Part shown: piece after piece, positions 1-6,089 of the stretch | Numbering within the stretch: position 1 is the stretch's first letter | Layout of the letters: the number at the start of each line of letters is the position of its first letter | DNA from: Clostridiales bacterium | GTDB lineage: Bacteria; Bacillota; Clostridia; WRLR01 | Reading direction: 5' to 3' | Assembly: GCA_031287655.1 (NCBI GenBank) | Contig: JAITSR010000354.1 | Span: 1-7,875, forward strand | DNA: 7,875 bases | Program-made: the position numbers and the translations under genes | Notes under the pieces: model-generated | What the model was told of the DNA's origin: nothing | What the model saw: the letters and a program-made list of their open reading frames with translations, nothing else | The model's database searches: none

Positions 1-2
1 CT

Positions 3-34
3 AATTCCGAATTCCGAATTCCGCATTCCGAATT
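3..34. repeat. Tandem heptad repeat, left copy
   Basis: Four tandem 7-base units (three AATTCCG and one CATTCCG, at 3-9, 10-16, 17-23 and 24-30) are followed by AATT. The reverse complement of 17-33 is identical to 5352-5368 downstream of ychF, so the two arrays are inverted relative to each other. The array ends about 9 bases upstream of the polA promoter. It may continue beyond the left window edge. Confidence 0.85.
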
Positions 35-42
35 GGGTTGCC

Positions 43-71
43 TTGTCAATCCCCGAGCGATCATGTATAAT
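43..71 (+). promoter_or_regulatory. Sigma-A type promoter for polA-coaE
   Basis: TTGTCA at 43-48 (one mismatch to TTGACA) is separated by exactly 17 bases from a perfect TATAAT at 66-71. Transcription would start near 78. The promoter lies inside the 5' part of the open frame that begins at 33, which argues that codons upstream of about 78 are not translated and that the polymerase starts further down. The call rests on consensus and spacing only. Confidence 0.7.
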
Positions 72-95
72 CAAACCGCACAATCAATCGAATCT

Positions 96-117
96 GCGCG
101 GCGCAAGCAGGCCGCGC
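96..117 (+). promoter_or_regulatory. GC-rich hairpin in the polA leader
   Basis: GCGCGGC (96-102) pairs perfectly with GCCGCGC (111-117) around an 8-base loop. It sits between the predicted transcription start (~78) and the ribosome binding site at 123-127. It could affect translation initiation or mRNA stability. No riboswitch family is recognised, and in GC-rich DNA a 7-bp stem can occur by chance. Confidence 0.35.
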
Positions 118-122
118 GCGAC

Positions 123-127
123 AGGGG
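123..127 (+). promoter_or_regulatory. Probable ribosome binding site for polA-coaE
   Basis: AGGGG at 123-127 lies 4 bases before ATG 132. The spacing is short, but no better site precedes the other in-frame starts (ATG 63, GTG 165, ATG 171). Together with the promoter at 43-71 it supports 132 as the start. Confidence 0.45.
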
Positions 128-131
128 TTTT

Positions 132-3100
132 ATGGGGGATCAGGGGAACGGCGGCCGGCGCGACGTGCTCATGCTCGTCGACGGCAACAGCATCGTAAAT
201 CGGGCTTATTACGCCTTTGCCGGGCAGAGTCGGCTGATTACAAAAGCGGGTTTCCCGACGCACGCGGTCTTTGGCTTCCTGAATATCTACTTTAAATATT
301 TTGACGAGGTAAAGCCGACGCGCGTATGCGTCGCGTTTGACCTCCGCGCGCCGACATTCCGGCATTTGGAATATGAGGGCTACAAGGCCGGGCGCAAAGG
401 GATGCCGGACGACCTCGCGATTCAGCTTCCGGTCCTAAAAGAGGTGATCGACGCGCTCGGTCTGCGGCGCGCGGAGTGCGAGGGCTTTGAGGCGGACGAT
501 ATTTTGGGCACGCTCTCTAAGAGCGCCGAGGATCAGGGGATCGAGACCGTGATCGTGACGGGGGATCGGGATTCGCTCCAGCTTGTGTCCCCTCTGACGC
601 GCGTGCTGCTGCCTGTGACGCGGGCGGGGCAGACGCGGACGGAGAACTACGACGAGGCCGCGATGCTTGAAAAATACGGCGTGACGCCGACGCTTTTTAT
701 CGACGTCAAAGGGCTGATGGGCGATTCCTCAGACAATATCCCGGGCGTCGCGGGGATCGGCGAAAAGACGGCGACCGAGCTCGTCCGGACACACGGCGGG
801 CTCGACAGCATATACGCGGACTTGGAAGCGGTCGAACGAAAAGCCGTGCGCGAAAAGCTCGCGGCAGGCAAGGAGATGGCGTATTTGAGCCGGAGGCTCG
901 CGACGATCGTCCGGGACGCGCCTTGCGGTACGGAACTTTCCGACACACAGCTCCGGGCGCCGAACCGGGCGGAGCTGTATCGGCTGTTCAAGGAATTGCA
1001 GTTTTCGTCGTATCTGACAAAGATGGGGCTCACGGAGCTCGATTCGGCGCAGGCGGGCGGCGCGGTCACGGATTCCGGCGGAGCGGGGGATTCGGGTACG
1101 ACGGCGAATCCCGGCGCCCCGGACGCTGACCTGTCCGCGGCGCCGGGCCAAGCGGATACGGCGCGCGCGTTTGCTCCGGAGTCGGAGCCTAGGCCGACGC
1201 AGGATCGTCCGGCGGGCGAGGGACCCCGGCTTGTTTGCGACGCCGCGGCGCTCGCGGAGATGGCGGCCGAGCTTTGCGCCGCGGGCGAATTTGTGTTTTA
1301 CCCTCTGTTCGACAAGCCCGACCGCTTTACGACCGCGCTGTTTGCCGCCGCGATCGACTGCCCGCGCGGCGCGTATTATATTGAAATAGAGACCGCGCCC
1401 GCGACCGCATCCGGCGGGGTTCCGCTCGCGGAGCTGATCGCCGCGCTGCGCCCGCTGATCGCCGACGCGTCCGTCCACAAAACCGGGCATGACGTAAAAC
1501 AGATTTATCATTTCTGGCTCCAAAACGGTGAGGAATGTCCCGTGTTCGGCTTTGACACGATGCTCGGCGCCTATGTCGCGGACGCCGCGTCCGGAAAATA
1601 CGAGCTCGCGGAGCTTGCCGCGGCCTATCTCTCGCGGGAGCTTGTGACGGTTGAGAGCCTGATGGGCAAAGGCCGGACAAAAAAGACGCTTGCCGAGCTC
1701 ACGCCGACCGAGCGCGCGGGCGCGATGGCCGCCGGGGCGGCCGCGATCCGGGACCTGCGCCCTGTGCTCGCCGCGGTCATAACGGACAACGGGCAGGACG
1801 ACCTCTATTACAACATCGAGCTCCCGCTCGCGGAGGTGCTCGCGGCGATGGAGGTCAAGGGCTTCTGCGTCGACACGGACGGCCTTCGGCGCTTTTCGAC
1901 TGAGCTCGACGCAAAAATCAGCGAACTCACGTCAGAGATTTACGCGCTTGCGGGGGAAGAATTTAACATCAATTCCACAAAACAGCTCGGTGTGATCCTC
2001 TATGAAAAACTCGGCTTAAAGCCCGTCAAAAAGACAAAGAGCGGCTATTCGACCGACATCGACGCGCTCGACGACCTCGCGGACAAGCATGAAATCATCG
2101 GGAAGATCGTCGAGTACCGCCAGCACGTCAAGCTGAAATCGACCTACGCCGACGGGCTCGCGGAGCTTGTAAACCCGTACACGCGCCGAATCCACACGAC
2201 GATGAATCAGGCCGTGACCGCGACGGGGCGGATCAGCAGCACGGAGCCGAATTTGCAGAATATCCCGGTGCGGCTCGCGCTCGGGCGGGAGATCAGGCGG
2301 CTCTTTGTGCCGCAGAATGAAAATTGGCTTTTGCTCGGAGCGGACTATTCGCAGATCGAGCTGCGCGTCCTTGCGCATATCTCGGAGGACTCGGGGCTGT
2401 CGGGCGCTTTTCGGGAAGGGCTGGACATTCACGCGTCGACGGCGGCGCGCGTGTTCGGTGTTCCGGAATCCGAGGTGACGCCCGAGATGCGCACGCGCGC
2501 GAAGGCCGTAAATTTTGGCATTGTGTATGGGATCGGGGACTTTTCGCTCGCGCGGGACATCGGCGTTTCGCGCAAGGAGGCGCGGGAGTACATCGACAGC
2601 TATCTTGGCAAGTACGACGGCGTCAAGCGCTATATGGCCGACGCCGTGGAGGAAGGGCGGCGGCGCGGCTACGCGGTCACGATCATGAATCGCAGGCGCA
2701 GCCTGCCGGAGCTGCGTTCCCCGAATTACAACATGCGCTCGTTTGGCGAGCGGGTCGCGATGAACACGCCCGTACAGGGCAGCGCCGCGGACATCATCCA
2801 GATCGCGATGGTGCGTGTACACAAGGAGTTAAAGCGGCGCGGGCTTCGCTCGGCGCTGATCTTGCAGGTACATGACGAATTGATTGTCGAGGCGCATGAG
2901 GACGAGCTCGTTGAGGCCGCGGAGCTTTTGCGGGAGTCGATGGAGGGCGCGGTCGCGCTCTCCGTGCCGCTGATCGCGGACGTCTATTGCGGGCGCAATT
3001 GGAAGGAAATCAAAAACCCGATTGTACGTCCGGGCTCCGCCGCCGCGTCGGGCGAGGCGCCTGCGGCCGCCCCGTCCGCGCTTTTCGCCGCGCCGTCCAC

Positions 3101-3779
3101 ACAGCCTGCCGCGCCCCGGGTGATCGGCCTGACAGGGGCGTCCGGGAGCGGCAAGAGTCTGGCGGCCAAGGCGCTCGCCGATTTGGGCGCGGCCGTGATC
3201 GACGCGGATCAGGTCGCGCGCGAGGCCGCGGAGGACGCGGGTGTGCTCGCGGAGCTTGTCGCGGCCTTCGGTCCGTGGGTCGTCCGCGCGGACGGCACGT
3301 TCGACCGGACGCGCGTCGCGGAGCGCGCCTTCTCCGACCGGCTTTTTTTGGACAGGCTGACTGAAATTACGCACAGATATATCACAACGGAAATCGCCGC
3401 GCGCGTCCATGCGTTCAAAAACGCGGCGGTCTCGCCCGGCGCTTCGGTTTCGGCCCCGACTTCGGCGGCGCGCCCCGCTGCGGCCCCGGTGATCGTGATC
3501 GACGCGCCGCTCCCGGTGGAGAAGGGCTTTTTGGACCTCGCGGACGCCGTGTGGGTCGTGACGTCGCCCTTGGAGCTGCGGCGCGCGCGCGTCGTCGCCC
3601 GCGACCATATTACCGCGGAGCAGGCGGACGCGCGGTTTTCCGCGCAAATGCAGGAGGCGGACTACTTAAAGCTCGCGGACATCGTGATCGTAAACGACGG
3701 CGGCCCCGCGGAGCTCCGCGACAAGGTACGGCAGAATTTTGCCGCCTTTACGCGGCAAGCGCCGCCCATATCGTCATAG
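132..3779 (+). CDS. polA: DNA polymerase I fused to dephospho-CoA kinase (PolA-CoaE)
   Basis: A 1215-residue protein combining DNA repair/Okazaki-fragment processing with the last step of coenzyme A synthesis. Residues ~13-300 are the 5' nuclease: D17 in LVDGN, EADD 120-123, TGDRD with D145/D147, and GDSSDNIPG from G197. Residues ~304-365 are an Ala/Gly/Pro linker. Residues ~366-580 are the 3'-5' exonuclease fold with motif I lost (Y390, P391, L392 where DTE is expected), so proofreading is probably absent. Residues ~590-963 are the polymerase, with motif A (D738, YSQIE), motif B (K791, F795, Y799) and motif C (H914, D915, E916) intact. Linker 964-995 leads into CoaE (996-1215). Pol I alone is usually about 850-930 residues, so the extra length equals one CoaE plus linkers. 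ATG 132 is preferred because the frame's earlier codons overlap the promoter. The frame is continuous with no internal stop; a sequencing-induced fusion is unlikely but not excluded. Confidence 0.93.
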   Translation: MGDQGNGGRRDVLMLVDGNSIVNRAYYAFAGQSRLITKAGFPTHAVFGFLNIYFKYFDEVKPTRVCVAFDLRAPTFRHLEYEGYKAGRKGMPDDLAIQLPVLKEVIDALGLRRAECEGFEADDILGTLSKSAEDQGIETVIVTGDRDSLQLVSPLTRVLLPVTRAGQTRTENYDEAAMLEKYGVTPTLFIDVKGLMGDSSDNIPGVAGIGEKTATELVRTHGGLDSIYADLEAVERKAVREKLAAGKEMAYLSRRLATIVRDAPCGTELSDTQLRAPNRAELYRLFKELQFSSYLTKMGLTELDSAQAGGAVTDSGGAGDSGTTANPGAPDADLSAAPGQADTARAFAPESEPRPTQDRPAGEGPRLVCDAAALAEMAAELCAAGEFVFYPLFDKPDRFTTALFAAAIDCPRGAYYIEIETAPATASGGVPLAELIAALRPLIADASVHKTGHDVKQIYHFWLQNGEECPVFGFDTMLGAYVADAASGKYELAELAAAYLSRELVTVESLMGKGRTKKTLAELTPTERAGAMAAGAAAIRDLRPVLAAVITDNGQDDLYYNIELPLAEVLAAMEVKGFCVDTDGLRRFSTELDAKISELTSEIYALAGEEFNINSTKQLGVILYEKLGLKPVKKTKSGYSTDIDALDDLADKHEIIGKIVEYRQHVKLKSTYADGLAELVNPYTRRIHTTMNQAVTATGRISSTEPNLQNIPVRLALGREIRRLFVPQNENWLLLGADYSQIELRVLAHISEDSGLSGAFREGLDIHASTAARVFGVPESEVTPEMRTRAKAVNFGIVYGIGDFSLARDIGVSRKEAREYIDSYLGKYDGVKRYMADAVEEGRRRGYAVTIMNRRRSLPELRSPNYNMRSFGERVAMNTPVQGSAADIIQIAMVRVHKELKRRGLRSALILQVHDELIVEAHEDELVEAAELLRESMEGAVALSVPLIADVYCGRNWKEIKNPIVRPGSAAASGEAPAAAPSALFAAPSTQPAAPRVIGLTGASGSGKSLAAKALADLGAAVIDADQVAREAAEDAGVLAELVAAFGPWVVRADGTFDRTRVAERAFSDRLFLDRLTEITHRYITTEIAARVHAFKNAAVSPGASVSAPTSAARPAAAPVIVIDAPLPVEKGFLDLADAVWVVTSPLELRRARVVARDHITAEQADARFSAQMQEADYLKLADIVIVNDGGPAELRDKVRQNFAAFTRQAPPISS
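3117..3776 (+). other. coaE: CoaE (dephospho-CoA kinase) domain of the fusion protein
   Basis: Residues 996-1215 of the fusion match dephospho-CoA kinase, which phosphorylates the ribose 3'-OH of dephospho-CoA using ATP. Visible features are the P-loop GASGSGKS (1002-1009, K1008), the DAD motif (D1024-D1026), THRYI at 1080-1084, DAPL at 1124-1127, and the ARFSAQM lid helix with R1168 and Q1172. The 220-residue length is slightly above the usual ~200, explained by an Ala/Pro/Ser-rich insert at 1097-1119. The common THP motif has Arg (R1082) in place of Pro. No in-frame ATG and no Shine-Dalgarno sequence occurs in the linker; the GTG at 3120 (V997) has no binding site, so separate translation of CoaE is not supported. 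Confidence 0.9.
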
Positions 3780-3808
3780 CATGATGGATGGTACATGGAT
3801 ACCCCAAC

Positions 3809-3836
3809 CTCCGTTTCGTCGCTATTTGTGACGGAG
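3809..3836 (+). other. Weak inverted repeat between polA-coaE and the next gene
   Basis: CTCCGT (3809-3814) and ACGGAG (3831-3836) form a 6-bp stem with a 16-base loop in the 83-base gap. No T-run follows, so it does not look like an intrinsic terminator. Read-through from polA-coaE into the next gene therefore remains possible. I see no convincing promoter in this gap. Confidence 0.25.
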
Positions 3837-3862
3837 CGGAGCGATGAAATGGAGGATTTATT

Positions 3863-4213
3863 ATGTCGAAGGTCGCATACTCGCTTGATCTCCTGTTTGC
3901 CACGGATAACGACGACGAACCGGGGAGTATGCAGGTCAAGGTGATGGCCCCGATGGCGCAGATAAGGCTCACGGCGGTCGTCGAGGTACGCCACGGCGTC
4001 TCAATCCGAAAAAATGTCGGCGCGATCCTATCGGCGCTGCAAAATGAAATCCTGAACCGGATTCAGGTCGACGCGCGGGACGCCGGGCAGGCGGCGATCT
4101 ACTTTGTCGTCGGCGAGGGGCAGCGGCATGAGTTTTCGGACGCCCCATACGCCAAGCTGGTCGTGCGGGACGGCGCGGATGAATTTGAAACCGCCGAGGA
4201 ACTTGACTTATAA
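3863..4213 (+). CDS. Unrecognised 116-residue protein between polA-coaE and ychF
   Basis: I do not recognise the family. The start is well supported: GGAGG at 3851-3855 lies 7 bases before the ATG, the best ribosome binding site in the window. The protein is soluble-looking, with no signal peptide, no membrane segment and no cysteine. The N-terminal half reads as alternating hydrophobic strands (about residues 22-42), a central amphipathic helix with VGAILSALQNEIL (52-64) follows, then another strand (about 79-84), and an acidic C-terminus (DEFETAEELDL). GC-rich codon choice matches its neighbours, so it is probably a real gene. The stop overlaps the AAAGGA that likely serves ychF, 18 bases upstream of that start, which suggests an operon. 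Function cannot be given from sequence alone. Confidence 0.8.
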   Translation: MSKVAYSLDLLFATDNDDEPGSMQVKVMAPMAQIRLTAVVEVRHGVSIRKNVGAILSALQNEILNRIQVDARDAGQAAIYFVVGEGQRHEFSDAPYAKLVVRDGADEFETAEELDL

Positions 4214-4231
4214 AGGAATGGTCATTTTATT

Positions 4232-5326
4232 ATGAAACTTGGAATTATCGGGCTGCCGAACGTCGGCAAGAGCACCCTGTTTAACGCGCTGACAAAAGCC
4301 GGGGCGGAGGCCGCGAATTACCCTTTCTGCACGATCGATCCGAACGTCGGCGTCGTGCCGGTGCCGGACGAGCGCCTGACCCGCCTTGCGGAGATGTACG
4401 CGCCCGAAAAAATCACGCCCGCCGTGATTGAGTTTGTCGACATCGCGGGGCTTGTGAAGGGCGCGAGCCGCGGCGAGGGTCTCGGCAACAAATTTCTCGC
4501 GCACATTCGCGAGGTGGACGCGATCGTCCACGTCGTGCGCTGTTTTGAGGATGAAAACGTCGTGCATGTCGAGGGCTCGGTCGGCCCCGCGCGGGACATC
4601 GAGACGATCGGGCTCGAGTTGGTTTTTGCCGACATGGAGGCGCTCGAAAAGCGGATCGACCGCACAAAAAAGCTGCTGAAGGGCGACAAAAAACTCGAAG
4701 GGGAACTCGCCTTTTTTGAGGGCATTTATCAAAACCTTGAAAAAGGCATCCCGGCCCGCAAAACGGAGCGCGCGGACGCGGAGGCGGAAAAGCTGTTCGA
4801 CAGTCTGTTTCTCTTGACCGCAAAACCCGTGCTGTACGCCGCGAACCTCTCGGAGCGCGACATGAGGTCGCCCGACCAAAACGCCCACTTCCGGGAACTC
4901 AGTCTGATCGCCGACCGCGAAGGCGCGGGCCTTTTGCCGGTCTGCGCGAAGATCGAGGAGGAAATCTCCGAGCTTATGGACGACGAGAAGTCGCTGTTTC
5001 TTTCGGAACTGGGGCTTGAGCGCTCCGGGCTCGACCGGCTGATCGCGAAAAGCTATGAGCTGCTCGGTCTGATCAGCTTTTTGACGGCCGGGCCTAAGGA
5101 GGTCCGCGCGTGGACGATCCCAAAGGGCTTTCGCGCGCCGCAGGCCGCCGGGAAGATTCACAGCGATTTTGAAAAGGGCTTTATCCGGGCGGAGATCGTC
5201 GCGTATGACGATCTGATCGGCGCGGGTTCCTACGCCGCCGCGCGGGAAAAGGCGAGCGTGCGCTCGGAGGGCAAGGAGTATGTGATGCGCGACGGGGATG
5301 TGACGCTGTTCCGCTTTAATGTGTAA
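4232..5326 (+). CDS. ychF: YchF/EngD (OLA1-type) ribosome-associated ATPase
   Basis: A 364-residue TRAFAC/Obg-related P-loop protein, the usual length for YchF. It carries the G1 motif GLPNVGKST (7-15), G3 as DIAG (70-73) followed by LVKGAS, and a G4 position reading NLSE (N205-E208) rather than NKxD. That NxxE form is the hallmark of YchF/OLA1 proteins, which prefer ATP over GTP. H112 in the VVHVEG loop corresponds by position to the histidine linked to hydrolysis in the E. coli protein. The coiled-coil insert spans roughly 130-190, and the C-terminal ~85 residues form the TGS domain (FLTAGPKEVRAW, IHSDFEKGFIRAE). Members bind ribosomes and are linked to stress responses. AAAGGA at 4212-4217 is the likely ribosome binding site, with a long 14-base spacing. 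No terminator-like hairpin follows. Confidence 0.97.
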   Translation: MKLGIIGLPNVGKSTLFNALTKAGAEAANYPFCTIDPNVGVVPVPDERLTRLAEMYAPEKITPAVIEFVDIAGLVKGASRGEGLGNKFLAHIREVDAIVHVVRCFEDENVVHVEGSVGPARDIETIGLELVFADMEALEKRIDRTKKLLKGDKKLEGELAFFEGIYQNLEKGIPARKTERADAEAEKLFDSLFLLTAKPVLYAANLSERDMRSPDQNAHFRELSLIADREGAGLLPVCAKIEEEISELMDDEKSLFLSELGLERSGLDRLIAKSYELLGLISFLTAGPKEVRAWTIPKGFRAPQAAGKIHSDFEKGFIRAEIVAYDDLIGAGSYAAAREKASVRSEGKEYVMRDGDVTLFRFNV

Positions 5327-5340
5327 ACGGGAAGTGAATG

Positions 5341-5375
5341 CGGAATGCGGGATTCGGAATGCGGAATTGAAATTG
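5341..5375. repeat. Tandem heptad repeat, right copy (inverted)
   Basis: Four 7-base units (CGGAATG, CGGGATT, CGGAATG, CGGAATT at 5341-5368) are followed by degenerate GAAATTG sequence. Bases 5352-5368 are the exact reverse complement of 17-33. The array fills most of the 71-base gap between ychF and the response regulator. Only a weak GAAAG (5382-5386) precedes the regulator start, and I see no clear promoter or terminator here. Confidence 0.85.
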
Positions 5376-5397
5376 AATTGTGAAAGCCGGTGTTGAT

Positions 5398-6087
5398 ATG
5401 GCGGAAAACAAACTGAAAATTTTTGTCGTCGACGACGACGTGAATATCTGCGAACTGATCCGGCTCTACCTTGAAAAAGAGGGGTATGACGTCCGGACGG
5501 TCAATCGGGGTGACCGGGCGGTCGAGGAGTTTTCCTCCCACGCGCCGCATCTCGTCGTGCTTGACATCATGCTGCCCGGTCTCGACGGCTGGCAGGTCTG
5601 CCGTGAGATTCGCAAGCGCTCCAACATTCCGATCATCATGCTGACCGCGAAGGGCGAAACGTTCGACAAGGTGCTCGGACTCGAGCTCGGCGCGGACGAC
5701 TACATGGTAAAGCCCTTTGAGGCAAAGGAGCTCGTCGCGCGGATCAAAGCCGTGCTGCGCCGCTATGACCGCAAGGAGGCCGGGAGCGTCGAGGTCGTGT
5801 TCCCGAACCTCGTGATCAACAAGACCAATTACACGGTAAAGCTCAACGGGACGGAAATCCAGCTCCCGCCCAAAGAACTGGAACTGCTCTTTTTCCTCGC
5901 GAGCAACCCGAACAAGGTGTTCACGCGCGAGCAGCTTTTGGAGCATGTGTGGGATTTTGACTTTTTTGGGGATTCGCGGACCGTCGACGTCCATATCAAA
6001 AGGCTGCGCGAGAAGATCGACGTCAAGGACCAGATTTGGCAGCTCAAAACGGTGTGGGGCGTCGGCTACAAGTTCGAGGTCCGATAA
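5398..6087 (+). CDS. OmpR/PhoB-family response regulator
   Basis: A 229-residue DNA-binding regulator paired with the kinase downstream. The receiver domain (about 5-120) has the acidic pocket D12/D13, phosphoacceptor D56 in VLDIMLPG, switch residues T83 and Y102, and K105 in the VKPF motif. The winged-helix DNA-binding domain occupies ~130-229, ending in the typical VWGVGYKFE strand, with recognition-helix region DSRTVDVHIKRLREKI. Length is normal for the family. ATG 5398 is chosen because it places the receiver domain as in homologues; the in-frame GTG at 5380 would add six residues and has no better ribosome binding site. The target genes are unknown. It most resembles PhoB/WalR/ResD-type regulators, and I cannot assign a specific symbol. 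Confidence 0.96.
   Translation: MAENKLKIFVVDDDVNICELIRLYLEKEGYDVRTVNRGDRAVEEFSSHAPHLVVLDIMLPGLDGWQVCREIRKRSNIPIIMLTAKGETFDKVLGLELGADDYMVKPFEAKELVARIKAVLRRYDRKEAGSVEVVFPNLVINKTNYTVKLNGTEIQLPPKELELLFFLASNPNKVFTREQLLEHVWDFDFFGDSRTVDVHIKRLREKIDVKDQIWQLKTVWGVGYKFEVR
6076..6080 (+). promoter_or_regulatory. Ribosome binding site deciding the kinase start
   Basis: GAGGT lies inside the last codons of the regulator gene, 9 bases before GTG 6090. It selects that GTG over the upstream ATG at 6036, which would add 18 residues that simply overlap the regulator in another frame. Confidence 0.7.
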
Positions 6088-6089
6088 CC

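Noticed and set aside
3..34. CRISPR-like array
   Set aside because: The units are 7 bases in direct tandem with no unique spacers, so this is a short heptad repeat rather than CRISPR.
33..131. Extension of the polymerase frame to the TTG at 33 or ATG at 63
   Set aside because: These codons overlap the -35/-10 elements at 43-71 and lie upstream of the predicted transcript start; residues encoded there look unlike any Pol I N-terminus.
2016..2822. Long minus-strand frame opposite the polymerase domain
   Set aside because: Antisense to conserved Pol I motifs; composition is Arg/His-rich with no recognisable domain or ribosome binding site.
4208..5161. Long minus-strand frame opposite ychF (317 codons)
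   Set aside because: It is antisense to a clear YchF protein, Arg/Leu/Asp-rich without motifs, and typical of GC-rich shadow frames.
5327..5397. Promoter for the two-component system in the repeat-filled gap
   Set aside because: TTGAAA at 5368-5373 resembles a -35, but nothing resembling a -10 lies at the right spacing before the start codon.
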